Positions 51,207-59,959 of a stretch of DNA of 64,000 nucleotides are shown here, one piece after another; the first letter of the stretch is position 1; each line of letters begins with the position of its first letter. The stretch comes from Maribacter cobaltidurans (lineage in GTDB: Bacteria > Bacteroidota > Bacteroidia > Flavobacteriales > Flavobacteriaceae), in assembly GCF_002269385.1 (NCBI RefSeq), contig NZ_CP022957.1:491001-555000 (forward strand). Direction: 5' to 3'. The notes under the pieces are model-generated. The model saw only the letters and a program-made list of their open reading frames with translations, ran no database searches and was not told the origin of the DNA. The translations under genes were made by a program, and so were the position numbers.

Positions 51207-51540
51207 TTTCTTTTTTTATCGCTTAACACAATAAAGGGTTTTATACTGCGTTAAATTTTTATATATCAGTCTCTTATAGTTGGTATAATATGTTAAAGTA
51301 ATTCTTATTTTTTCAAAATTTTGAGTTAGTATTTTTTGAGTTAGTTAGTAAAAAACCGGTGGGAGCACCGGTTTTTTGTTTATAACCAATTTGATTTCTA
51401 CCGTTGTTGTTACCAATTTTCTAGGCTTTGTCACTAGTAAATTATTATCGGGGTTTACCATTTTAAGAGGTTTTTAAGAAATGTGTCCCGTATTATGATT
51501 AATTTAAGACATTGCTAATTCATCAATCTAAATAGTAATC
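51207..51540. other. intergenic region before the AraC-type regulator
   Basis: These 334 bases contain the terminator at 51350-51377, preceded by two copies of TTGAGTTAGT (51321-51330 and 51337-51346). At 51435-51451 a 17-base stretch matches the first half of the SusCD-flanking repeat in about 12 of 17 positions, which may be chance. No good promoter match was found before the regulator ATG. Confidence 0.4.
51350..51377 (+). terminator. rho-independent terminator after DUF4197
   Basis: The 12-bp stem A6-CCGGTG / CACCGG-T6 has the 4-base loop GGAG. It lies 143 bases after the DUF4197 stop. Confidence 0.85.
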
Positions 51541-53064
51541 ATGCAACAAATAAGAATCTTAATCACATTCTTACTGTTGAGCACATATGGACATTCCAAA
51601 ACTAGCATTGTAATAGACCCTTTAAAGGTCAATGGAAAAAAAGTGTCTCAACCAGTATTGGACAAAGCAAATATTCTATTTTCAGAGAAAAAATTTCCCG
51701 AGGCTATTGAAAGCTACAAGGAAGTCTTAGAAATGGAAGTTATTAAACCCGCTTCCGTCCTAAAAAAAATGGCCCAAAGTTATTCCGCCTTAAAGGATGT
51801 AAACCATAGCATATCCTACATTGAAGAATATCTCCATGCCGATTTCAATACGGATGTTTTGGCCGACTCTTGGTTCGATGAAATTAGGGAAACAAACCAA
51901 TTTGTGGAGGTTTCAGAGAAATACAACCCTAAGTTTACCATCTGGTCCTTCTTGTATCTATATGTATGTCTGATAGGTTTTTACACGGCTGTAGTCATCC
52001 ATTTTAATAAGAAAATAGATAAGGTTGCCAAGATTTTAATAAGCAGCTTCATATTTATCCACTCTTTTTTTATTCTCCATATCTGTTTCAATATCACCAA
52101 TTATCACTATAAATTCCCTCACACATATTTAATGTCTACTGGGTTCAGTTTTCTGTATGGCCCACTGCTCTATTTTTATTTTAAGAGAACAACACAGGAA
52201 TATAAGTTCAGGGCAAAGGATGCATGGCATCTTTTGCCTACCCTTCTTTTTCTAATTTATGCCACACCAATATACCTATTGCCAGCTGAGGAAAAGTTTA
52301 ACTTAATTCAAGGGAATTCGGGTGGAAGTCTTAATCTTGGCGTTTCCACTGAGTTAATGATAATCGTTATTCTCAAGCTTATATCCTTGATAGTTTATGG
52401 TTTTTATATAAGAAAGTTGTATAGAAAATCAAAAAAACAAGAAGGTATCAACAAGGAAAATAGAATTTGGCAAAGAAATATCTATTTCATTCATATTTCG
52501 TATGTTTTTTGTTATGCGGCCTACGGCCTTTTAATCACCAATTACCAAATGGCAGATTTCTTGATTCATTTTCAAATTATCTGTATGGCCACAATGGTCA
52601 TGTATATAGGCTACTGTGCCAATGTGCAGCCAAGCGTTTTTAATGGTTCCTCGACCTTTAAAAACCTTTTCTTTAAATACGAAAAATCTGGATTAACCAA
52701 TAGTCTTTCACATGAACTGAGAGAACACCTTATCAAACTTTTTGAGGTCGATAAAATTCATAAGGAAAATGATTTAAACCTAGAAAAAGTAGCCGAAAGG
52801 CTCAACACCACTAGGCACAATGCGTCACAAGTCATTAACGAACACTTTAATATGAACTTTAACGAACTGGTAAATACATATCGGATTAACGAGGCAAAGG
52901 AAATATTCAACACGGATTTTCAAAAAAACCTCAACATCATAGATGTGGCGTATGAGGTGGGGTTTAATAATAAGGTAACCTTCAACAAGGCCTTCAAAAA
53001 AGACACACAGGTTACACCAAGCGAATACCAGCGAAACGTTTGCTCTGAGGTAATTAGATCGTAA
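51541..53064 (+). CDS. seven-transmembrane AraC-type transcriptional regulator
   Basis: The 507-residue protein has a signal-like N-terminus, then a periplasmic TPR-like region at about residues 38-128 (LDKANILFSEKKFPEAIESYKEVLEM, VLKKMAQSYSALKDVNHSISYIEEYL). Seven transmembrane spans follow at about 133-154, 163-184, 197-214, 230-248, 271-290, 312-331 and 340-360. An AraC HTH pair occupies about 400-503 (LNLEKVAERLNTTRHNASQVINEHFNMNFNELVNTYRINEAKEIF, NIIDVAYEVGFNNKVTFNKAFKKDTQVTPSEYQR). It would sense a ligand at the membrane and bind DNA in the cytoplasm. It lies directly upstream of susC. Confidence 0.88.
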   Translation: MQQIRILITFLLLSTYGHSKTSIVIDPLKVNGKKVSQPVLDKANILFSEKKFPEAIESYKEVLEMEVIKPASVLKKMAQSYSALKDVNHSISYIEEYLHADFNTDVLADSWFDEIRETNQFVEVSEKYNPKFTIWSFLYLYVCLIGFYTAVVIHFNKKIDKVAKILISSFIFIHSFFILHICFNITNYHYKFPHTYLMSTGFSFLYGPLLYFYFKRTTQEYKFRAKDAWHLLPTLLFLIYATPIYLLPAEEKFNLIQGNSGGSLNLGVSTELMIIVILKLISLIVYGFYIRKLYRKSKKQEGINKENRIWQRNIYFIHISYVFCYAAYGLLITNYQMADFLIHFQIICMATMVMYIGYCANVQPSVFNGSSTFKNLFFKYEKSGLTNSLSHELREHLIKLFEVDKIHKENDLNLEKVAERLNTTRHNASQVINEHFNMNFNELVNTYRINEAKEIFNTDFQKNLNIIDVAYEVGFNNKVTFNKAFKKDTQVTPSEYQRNVCSEVIRS

Positions 53065-53253
53065 AAACCGAGTAACCTTCAATCGGCTACGTAAACGTTT
53101 ATAGGTGTTTCCCCTTTTTTAATGCCGAGAATGTTTCTTTGAAGCGGTCTTTGCAATGTATAAAGCAGCTCTGAAGTACATCTTCCAAAGGAAATAGTAT
53201 TAAAAAACCTCAGGAGTTTTGTTTGAATTAGTCATCAAACCCTTCAGGGCTGC
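53060..53253 (+). repeat. SusCD-flanking repeat, copy A
   Basis: The first 55 bases (53060-53114) align without gaps to copy C (53426-53480) at about 38 of 55 positions. They contain the palindrome TAAACGTTTA (53092-53101) followed by TTTCCC. A TTTCTTTG follows 46 bases after the end-aligned palindrome start. The unit ends in a long hairpin, GCAGCTCTGAAG (53165-53176) pairing with CTTCAGGGCTGC (53242-53253), around a 65-base loop. It begins at the stop codon of the AraC-type gene. Confidence 0.6.
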
Positions 53254-53660
53254 ACTTTGCACCAATATTTCTTCTCAAAGTCATTCTGCCTTTAACATAC
53301 CCGTACACCATTCACAATTTTAACATTCATCAATATTCATTTTAAAAATTGAGAAATACGCATATCACTGTGGTCTATTTTCAATTATTAAAAATATAAC
53401 CCAATTAGATCTATTTGTTATAAAACGTAAACCACAAGTAAAGATTCATCGGAACGGTAAACGTTTATAAGCATTTCCCAGAATGAACATGGGACCCATT
53501 TACTTTGGCCTGAATGACTAATGCAACAATGGCTCTAAAGGTAATATCCAAAAAACCATTTCCATTTCTTTAAAGTGCGCCGCACCAATTACGGATATAA
53601 ACCGAAAAGACTATCACTTGTATTACTGGATTCATAGCTAACTCATTTAAATCTTTAAGT
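53065..53660. other. 596-base gap between the regulator and susC
   Basis: The gap holds repeat copies A and C, about 366 bases apart in the same orientation. Between them (53254-53425) it is A+T-rich. A 27-codon minus-strand frame (53321-53238) reads MVYGYVKGRMTLRRNIGAKC and ends CSPEGFDD inside copy A. I see no clean TAnnTTTG promoter just before susC. Confidence 0.5.
53426..53540 (+). repeat. SusCD-flanking repeat, copy C
   Basis: Positions 53426-53480 align to copies A and B; TAAACGTTTA is at 53458-53467 and TTTCCC at 53474-53479. TTACTTTG ends 46-49 bases after the palindrome start, as in the other copies. GGCTCTAAAG (53531-53540) corresponds to the left arm of the hairpin, but the right arm is not conserved here. 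It ends about 120 bases before the susC ATG. Confidence 0.55.
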
Positions 53661-56600
53661 ATGAAAAAAAAATGTATTTGGTTGTTTATGCTTTTTCTCA
53701 CGGGAATGACATGGGCATATTCACAACAAAAAACCGTAACGGGTAATGTAGTTGATGAAGAGGGTGTTCCATTGCCCGGTGTCAATATTTTGATAAAGGG
53801 TACCACTTCAGGAATTCAAACCGATTTTGATGGAAACTATGCCATTGAGGTTTCCCCCGGTCAGGTTTTGGTCTTTTCCTATATAGGACAGCGAAAAGAG
53901 GAAAGGACGGTAGGATCAGAAAATGTAATCAATGTAACCATGGTAGAGGATGCCGCTCAGTTGGAAGAGGTAATTGTAACCGCCCAAGGTATTAAGCGAG
54001 AAAAAAAGGCTTTGGGTTATGCCATTACTACATTGGGTGAAGATGCCGTTCAAAGTAGACCGGAAGCCGATATTGCCAGAGTACTCAATGGAAAGGTTGC
54101 AGGTGTTAATATCGTAGGTACTGGTGGCTTGGCAGGTAGTGGTACAAACATTACCATTAGGGGAAGTGTTTCCATCACCGGTAACAATCAACCACTTTTC
54201 GTAGTCAATGGCATTCCTTTCAATACTAACACAAATGCCGAAAGTAATGTTACCACAGGTAACGGTTCAGTTTCTGCTTCTAGCCGATTTTTGGACATTG
54301 ACCCCAATAATATTGCAAACATCAGTATTCTTAAGGGACTTAGTGCAACAGTTCTCTATGGGGATGCGGGAAGGAACGGTGTGGTACTCATTACCACAAA
54401 AACAGGCCAGACTGATGAGATAGAAAAGGGTTTCGAAATAACCGCAAGTCAATCCGTATTTGTAAACCAGATAGCGAATCTGCCAGAATATCAAAATACT
54501 TATGGACAAGGCGGTGATAATTCCGTAAACGTTGGTTTCGTAGGAAACTGGGGTGGTAGGTTTGATAGAAACTTTACCGTAAGGCATCCATATAACGATG
54601 CAAGGCTTGCCAATTCATTTCCTGAATTTCAGGGTGTAAATATTCCATACGAGCCTTATAAGGATAATATCAAGGATTTTTTCAGACAAGGAATGGGGAC
54701 TACAACCTCCATAAATGCTTCTAAATCTAAAGAGGACGTTTCCTATAATTTCAACTTTGGACACACGGACGAAGATGGTTTTGTTCCTGGGAACAACATC
54801 AAACGGGTAAGTTTTGGCCTTGGGGGGTCTATGAAGCTTAGTAACAAGATTACGATTTCGGGTGCCTTTAACTTTTCGACAAGCGACTTTACTACGCCGC
54901 CCGTTTCTGCTGATAACGGTACTGGGAACTTCTCCATTTTTACAAGAACCCTATTTATACCCCGAAATTTTGATCTGCCCAACCTACCCTACCAAGACCC
55001 CATTAACGGATCCAGTGTTTACTATAGAACGGACCAAGAAAATCCTTTATGGCTAGTAGACAATGCCCAGGAGTCTATTGACGTTAACCGATTTTTCAAC
55101 TCGATAAGCACCAACTATGACATCAATGATAACCTTGCCCTCACCTATAGGTTGGGCTATGACACCTACACTGAAAAACAACAGTTTTATATAAACAAGG
55201 GAGGTGTAAGCAGTATACTGGCACAAAATGGTTTTTTAAAGACCACTGCTGCCATAAATACTATTTGGGACCATAGTTTAATTCTATCACTCAAGGATGT
55301 CAGGTTTAGTGAAAAGCTAGGATTAAATGGAACTTTGGGTTTCAATGCAAATTCTGAACGCTATGATAAATTTGGAGTTGCAAGTACGGGACAGGTGGTC
55401 TTTGGGTTTATAGATCATAATAATTTCGCCACCCAGAGTAATGCCGATCCACTAGGAAGTTCCCTTGATTTTAAGCAGACCGAAAACACATTGGGTCTCT
55501 ATGGTCAATTACAATTTGACTATGATAGCTTTCTTTACGTAACCCTAGCAGGAAGAAACGATTGGACTTCCACTATAGAACAGAGCAACCGTTCCTTATT
55601 TTACCCAAGTGCTTCAATGTCCATAGTGCCTACTTCTGCTTTTCCAGAAATGCAATCTGATTTCCTCAATTTCTTAAAACTAAGATTTGGATACGGCACC
55701 TCGGCAGGATTTCCGAGTCCATATAACACAAGAAATATTCTGGCCCTTGGAACCTCACTTTTTACAGATAGGGGCGGGCGAACTATTAATGTAAACTCAA
55801 GTAGTGCCTTGCAGACAGGCTTGGATGTATTCCCCAATCCGGAACTTAAGGCAGAACTTCATAGGGAATTTGAGTTGGGTCTTGAAACCAACCTATGGAA
55901 AAACAGGATTAATCTAGAAACCAGTGTATTCAAGAGAGATTCCAAAGATCAGATTTTAAGTAAAATTCTTGACTCATCCACTGGCTTCGATAGAACTACC
56001 ATAAATGCTGGAAAAATTAACACCAAGGGTATCGAGGTAAATCTAGGCATAACTCCTTTTAATAATTTAGAAGGTTTCCGTTGGACATCAAATTGGATAT
56101 TCTTTGCTGCGGAAAGTGAAGTTGTTGACTTGCCCGGCGGCGACGATGTCTTCATATCGGGCTTTTCCAACAATGGGAACTATGCGGTTGAAGGTCAACC
56201 TTTGGGGGTCATTAAAGGGAGTTATGCCCTTAAGGATGACGAAGGAAACTATCTGATTAACCCTACTACAGGAAATATTTTTGATAGTTCGGCCGTAGGA
56301 TTGGACGATGAGATTATTGGAGACCCTAACCCAGATTGGAAAGCTACTTCCATAAACACTTTTGGATACAAAGGTTTGAGCCTATCCGCTCAATTGGAAT
56401 ATACTCATGGAGGCGATTTTTCCTCCAATACCATTGCCAACCTTTTAAGAAGAGGTGTTACAAGGGATACTGAAAATAGAGAAGGTAGTTTTGTAACTCC
56501 AGGGTTCTATGCAGATCCATCCACAGCAGAACTTCTTCTGGATGCTAACGGCAACAAAATACCAAATACAATACAGCAAGGTGCCAATGAGGTGTATTTC

Positions 56601-56894
56601 TTAAACTATTTAGACCCTAGTGGCCAGCAAATATTTGATGGATCCGTTTGGAGGTTACGAGAAGTGTCTTTGACGTATGATTTACCTAGAAAATTTTTGA
56701 AGGATTCTTTTATTGGCTCACTGTCCTTTAGCGTATTAGGACAAAATCTTTGGTATTGGGCACCCAATGTCCCCAAGTATACCAATTTTGACCCTGAAGT
56801 AATTAGTACAGGTGTTGGTAATGGACTTGGTCTTGATTTCCAAACGACCCCAACTTCAAAAAAATATGGATTTAGTATAAAGGCTACCTTTTAA
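53661..56894 (+). CDS. SusC/RagA family TonB-linked outer-membrane transporter
   Basis: The 1077-residue protein has a signal peptide (FLTGMTWAYSQQ). Residues 25-105 are a carboxypeptidase-regulatory-like domain (TVTGNVVDEEGVPLPGVNILIKGTTSGIQTDFDGNYAIEV). The TonB-box and plug follow (QLEEVIVTAQGIKREKKALGYAITTL, DIARVLNGKVAGVNIVGTGGLAGSGTNITIRG, QPLFVVNGIPF, DIDPNNIANISILKGLSATVLYGDAGRNGVVLITTKTG), then a 22-strand barrel ending KKYGFSIKATF. With the SusD protein encoded 26 bases downstream it forms a surface uptake complex. The substrate is not known; no polysaccharide-degrading enzyme is encoded nearby. Confidence 0.95.
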   Translation: MKKKCIWLFMLFLTGMTWAYSQQKTVTGNVVDEEGVPLPGVNILIKGTTSGIQTDFDGNYAIEVSPGQVLVFSYIGQRKEERTVGSENVINVTMVEDAAQLEEVIVTAQGIKREKKALGYAITTLGEDAVQSRPEADIARVLNGKVAGVNIVGTGGLAGSGTNITIRGSVSITGNNQPLFVVNGIPFNTNTNAESNVTTGNGSVSASSRFLDIDPNNIANISILKGLSATVLYGDAGRNGVVLITTKTGQTDEIEKGFEITASQSVFVNQIANLPEYQNTYGQGGDNSVNVGFVGNWGGRFDRNFTVRHPYNDARLANSFPEFQGVNIPYEPYKDNIKDFFRQGMGTTTSINASKSKEDVSYNFNFGHTDEDGFVPGNNIKRVSFGLGGSMKLSNKITISGAFNFSTSDFTTPPVSADNGTGNFSIFTRTLFIPRNFDLPNLPYQDPINGSSVYYRTDQENPLWLVDNAQESIDVNRFFNSISTNYDINDNLALTYRLGYDTYTEKQQFYINKGGVSSILAQNGFLKTTAAINTIWDHSLILSLKDVRFSEKLGLNGTLGFNANSERYDKFGVASTGQVVFGFIDHNNFATQSNADPLGSSLDFKQTENTLGLYGQLQFDYDSFLYVTLAGRNDWTSTIEQSNRSLFYPSASMSIVPTSAFPEMQSDFLNFLKLRFGYGTSAGFPSPYNTRNILALGTSLFTDRGGRTINVNSSSALQTGLDVFPNPELKAELHREFELGLETNLWKNRINLETSVFKRDSKDQILSKILDSSTGFDRTTINAGKINTKGIEVNLGITPFNNLEGFRWTSNWIFFAAESEVVDLPGGDDVFISGFSNNGNYAVEGQPLGVIKGSYALKDDEGNYLINPTTGNIFDSSAVGLDDEIIGDPNPDWKATSINTFGYKGLSLSAQLEYTHGGDFSSNTIANLLRRGVTRDTENREGSFVTPGFYADPSTAELLLDANGNKIPNTIQQGANEVYFLNYLDPSGQQIFDGSVWRLREVSLTYDLPRKFLKDSFIGSLSFSVLGQNLWYWAPNVPKYTNFDPEVISTGVGNGLGLDFQTTPTSKKYGFSIKATF

Positions 56895-56920
56895 AAGGCT
56901 CAAATTCTAAAAAAGAAAAC

Positions 56921-58537
56921 ATGAAAACGATAAAAAATAAATCAAAATATATCTTACTACTCCTCATTTTTGGACTATTCAATTGTGAGGTGGGAGATTT
57001 AAATCAATTGGAAGATCCCAGTAACTTAACGCCTAGCAGTGCCGATCCTGAATTACTGCTGAATAACGTACAATTACAATTTATGCGGGCAATTGCATAT
57101 AATGAAGATAACGAGGATGGTATTAACGTTAGGGCGGCAGAATTCGTACGGATGCAGCATCTTTTTGGTGCATATGCAGGTCCTTTTTCCTTAGCTTCCA
57201 GTGCCATAGATGATATATGGACAGATTTTTACAGGGAAACCTTGCAGGATATTAGCGTACTGATTCCTTTAGCAGAGGAAAGAGAACTTCAAGGTTATGT
57301 AGGGGTTGCCAAAATCCTAAGGGCATATTCCTATGTAGTACTTGTAGATACTTTTGGAGAGGTTCCCTTCTCTGAAGCCTTATTCGGTAATGATCTCCCC
57401 AATCCTAAACTAGACGATGGCCAAGCCATCTATACTGCCATGTTTGATGTCATAGATGAAGGAATAGCAGCAATCAATACTCCAAACTCGGTTATGCCCA
57501 ATGATCTTTTTTATAACGGTAACAAAACGCAATGGATAAAATTGGCAAACACTTTAAAGTTTAAAATGTATCTTCAAATGAGGCTGATAGGTGATTTTTC
57601 CTCAGAAATAAATAGTCTCATTGCAAGTGGCATTATCGAAGATTCTGCAGATGATTTTGAGTTTAAATATTCAACCGTTGCAAGTGCCACAGGTGAAAGC
57701 CGTCATCCCTATTTTGTTTTGTGCTACGATGCCGATGGAGCGGACGACTACTTAAACAGCTATTATGTAAACCTATTAAAGGCGGATAAAGGTTTTGAAG
57801 ACCCCCGTCTTAGATATTACTTTTACAGGCAGATTGCCGAAACACCTACCGGTGATGATTTACCTTGTGAAGGTGAACCCGGCTATAATTTTTGCTATCT
57901 AGGAGATTTTTATTGGACAAGAGATCATGGTGATGACGAAGGCGTACCGCCGGATCAGCTTAAAAGAACTACATACGGACTTTATCCAGTTGGTGGGGCA
58001 TTCGATGCAGACAACTTCACTCCCGTGGTAAACAACCAGGGTGCTTCTGGAGCTGGCATCTTTCCCTTGATGTTATCCACCTATGTAAAATTTTTAAAGG
58101 CAGAATCCGCTTTAACCAATAATACTTCTGGAGATCCACGTACCCTATTGGAAGAAGGCATACGTGCTTCAATGGATAAGGTGCTAAACTTTAATCCAGG
58201 ACAGGTAGATGCAGCTTTTGCCGCGAGCACACAGGATGTGGAAGACTATATCACATTTGTTTTGGCCCAATATGATTCCGCAGTTGATGACAACGAAAGA
58301 TTGGATATCATAATGAAGGAATATTACATTGCGCTTTGGGGCAATGGATTTGAAGCTTGGAACAATTATCGCAGAACAAGCATGCCTAGGGACCTTTCTC
58401 CTCATGTTGCCACACCTGGTGAGTTCCCAAGGAGTTTTCTGTACCCTGCCTCGGTAGTGAATACGAATTCAAGTATAGACCAAAAGCCGGTAACTACAAA
58501 AGTATTTTGGGACACCAATCCTGATAATCTACAATAA
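56921..58537 (+). CDS. SusD/RagB family nutrient-binding lipoprotein
   Basis: The 538-residue protein has a lipoprotein signal (LLLLIFGLFNCEVGD). SusD-like helices follow: ADPELLLNNVQLQFMRAIAYNEDNEDGINVRAAEFVRMQHLFGAY, LQGYVGVAKILRAYSYVVLVDTFGEVPFSEAL (TPR region), NGNKTQWIKLANTLKFKMYLQMRLIG, and EYYIALWGNGFEAWNNYRRTSMPRDL near the end. SusD caps the SusC channel and binds substrate at the surface. The sequence is closer to the SusD-like group that serves non-starch or peptide-type uptake than to SusD itself; the ligand is unknown. Confidence 0.93.
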   Translation: MKTIKNKSKYILLLLIFGLFNCEVGDLNQLEDPSNLTPSSADPELLLNNVQLQFMRAIAYNEDNEDGINVRAAEFVRMQHLFGAYAGPFSLASSAIDDIWTDFYRETLQDISVLIPLAEERELQGYVGVAKILRAYSYVVLVDTFGEVPFSEALFGNDLPNPKLDDGQAIYTAMFDVIDEGIAAINTPNSVMPNDLFYNGNKTQWIKLANTLKFKMYLQMRLIGDFSSEINSLIASGIIEDSADDFEFKYSTVASATGESRHPYFVLCYDADGADDYLNSYYVNLLKADKGFEDPRLRYYFYRQIAETPTGDDLPCEGEPGYNFCYLGDFYWTRDHGDDEGVPPDQLKRTTYGLYPVGGAFDADNFTPVVNNQGASGAGIFPLMLSTYVKFLKAESALTNNTSGDPRTLLEEGIRASMDKVLNFNPGQVDAAFAASTQDVEDYITFVLAQYDSAVDDNERLDIIMKEYYIALWGNGFEAWNNYRRTSMPRDLSPHVATPGEFPRSFLYPASVVNTNSSIDQKPVTTKVFWDTNPDNLQ

Positions 58538-58553
58538 TCATAAATAGATAATT

Positions 58554-59420
58554 ATGCGACAGTATATAAAAAATAAGATTTGTTTAAGAATGTGGCCCAC
58601 TTTATTGCTAGCATTCGCAATTATAGCGGTTAGTTCCTGCGAAGATGAAGAAAAGAATAATTTGGATGTTTTTCAACAAGGAGGGTTTGTTCGGTTAGCC
58701 ACACCTTTTCCAACGGTCGTTAACATCAATACTTTAGATGAATTAGCTAATTTAAGTATTCCAACGACTTTTGAAGCTCCGGATGAAAATGTGGATAGCT
58801 ACACCTTGCAGGTCTTTGGCACCCTATCCGGGACACCTACGGACACTGTTAACTTTGGAAGCGAAATCAATTCCTTTCCGACAACCCTCAATATTAACGT
58901 AACGGATATTGCAACCGCACTGGGGGTTCAAATCTCGGACATCGGATTTGGGGATACCTTCACTTTTTTGGGAACGGCCATCAATGACGCAGGAACTTTA
59001 TATGGTCCAGAACGCCTGAGTTTCAACAGTACCACAAAAGAAATATCAGGTGGTAATAACACCAATGATCTATTTGATGAGCAAGGCTATCGCAATGCCT
59101 TTAATTTTGGTTTTGCAATTCCTTGTCCACAGGAAATGGGAAATATTGAAGGAGATTGGATTTTGGACATGCAAGACCTTTATGGTGATGGTTGGGATGG
59201 TGCTTTTGTAACCTTTACGATTGATGGTACAGCAACGACCTACACCGTACCTAGTGGTAGTGCTACCGTTCATGTCGTCAACGTTCCAGCGGGGACCAAT
59301 TCATTGGTAGTGTCCTATACACCTGGAAGTTTTGAAGAAGAACATGTATATACCGTAGAAAAACCGGACGGAACCGTTTTAGGCCCCTTTGGCCCCAACC
59401 CTCCCCTATGCATCAATTAG
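58554..59420 (+). CDS. surface lipoprotein of the SusCD locus
   Basis: The 288-residue protein has a lipoprotein signal (AFAIIAVSSCEDEE). Residues 25-185 are a beta-rich region (VNINTLDELANLSIPTTFEAPDENVDSYTLQVFGTL) in the position of SusE/F-type ligand-binding proteins. The last 95 residues form a separate beta domain with DLYGDGWDGAFVTFTIDGT, a GDGWDGA motif seen in many secreted Bacteroidota proteins. It is 16 bases after susD and shares the operon. It probably helps bind the transported nutrient at the surface. Confidence 0.8.
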   Translation: MRQYIKNKICLRMWPTLLLAFAIIAVSSCEDEEKNNLDVFQQGGFVRLATPFPTVVNINTLDELANLSIPTTFEAPDENVDSYTLQVFGTLSGTPTDTVNFGSEINSFPTTLNINVTDIATALGVQISDIGFGDTFTFLGTAINDAGTLYGPERLSFNSTTKEISGGNNTNDLFDEQGYRNAFNFGFAIPCPQEMGNIEGDWILDMQDLYGDGWDGAFVTFTIDGTATTYTVPSGSATVHVVNVPAGTNSLVVSYTPGSFEEEHVYTVEKPDGTVLGPFGPNPPLCIN

Positions 59421-59906
59421 AAAACGGCTAACAGAAGCTGTTTAATATAGTTAAACCGCCATTTCATTTTACCAATGATTGGCGGTTTCTCATTATATAA
59501 AACACATATTAGCCATATAATTATTTGAACCCTATTAAAGTTCTAACTCATATCTATTTGATACGCTCATTTCTTTAACTTCTTTAAATGGAGTTCAAAA
59601 TTCCATTTCAATCTATCTTAATTTTGATTTTTAATTGAGTAAAATTTACTCTGTAAAAGAATCGTGATTATCATTCCCTCTTCCTTTAAACGTATTGCCT
59701 TGTTTATTACTCTATGTAAGAACAAATTGGTTTCAAGAAGCATTTTTAATAAATGGTTGGTAAAAACTAAGTAAAAATTCATCGGATAAGGAAATGTTTA
59801 TAGGATTTACCCGTTGAAATCTAAAGAGTTAGTTTATTTGATGTAACAATCAAAATCAGTAGTAATAAAGCAGCTCTGAGACTACCTTAAGAAAAGAATT
59901 TCTGTC
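59421..59906. other. 486-base gap after the SusCD operon
   Basis: The gap contains the operon terminator (59453-59488) and most of repeat copy B (from 59759). The stretch 59489-59758 is A+T-rich and I see no gene, promoter or repeat in it. Confidence 0.5.
59453..59488 (+). terminator. terminator of the SusCD operon
   Basis: The 9-bp stem AAACCGCCA / TGGCGGTTT encloses an 18-base loop that can form a further 4-bp stem (CATT/AATG). It lies 33 bases after the last gene and is followed by CTCATTATAT. Confidence 0.65.
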
Positions 59907-59959
59907 TTATTTTTTAGAGTGGTTATTTGAATTAGCTATCAATACCTCCTCAGGGCTGC
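59759..59959 (+). repeat. SusCD-flanking repeat, copy B
   Basis: Bases 59759-59812 align to copy C without gaps at about 39 of 54 positions, with GAAATGTTTA at 59791-59800 in place of the palindrome. TTTATTTG is at 59833-59840, again about 46 bases on. The hairpin arms GCAGCTCTGAG (59870-59880) and CTCAGGGCTGC (59949-59959) enclose 68 bases. The loop shares TTTGAATTAG with copy A. The right part overlaps the 3' end of the convergent hydrolase gene. Confidence 0.6.
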
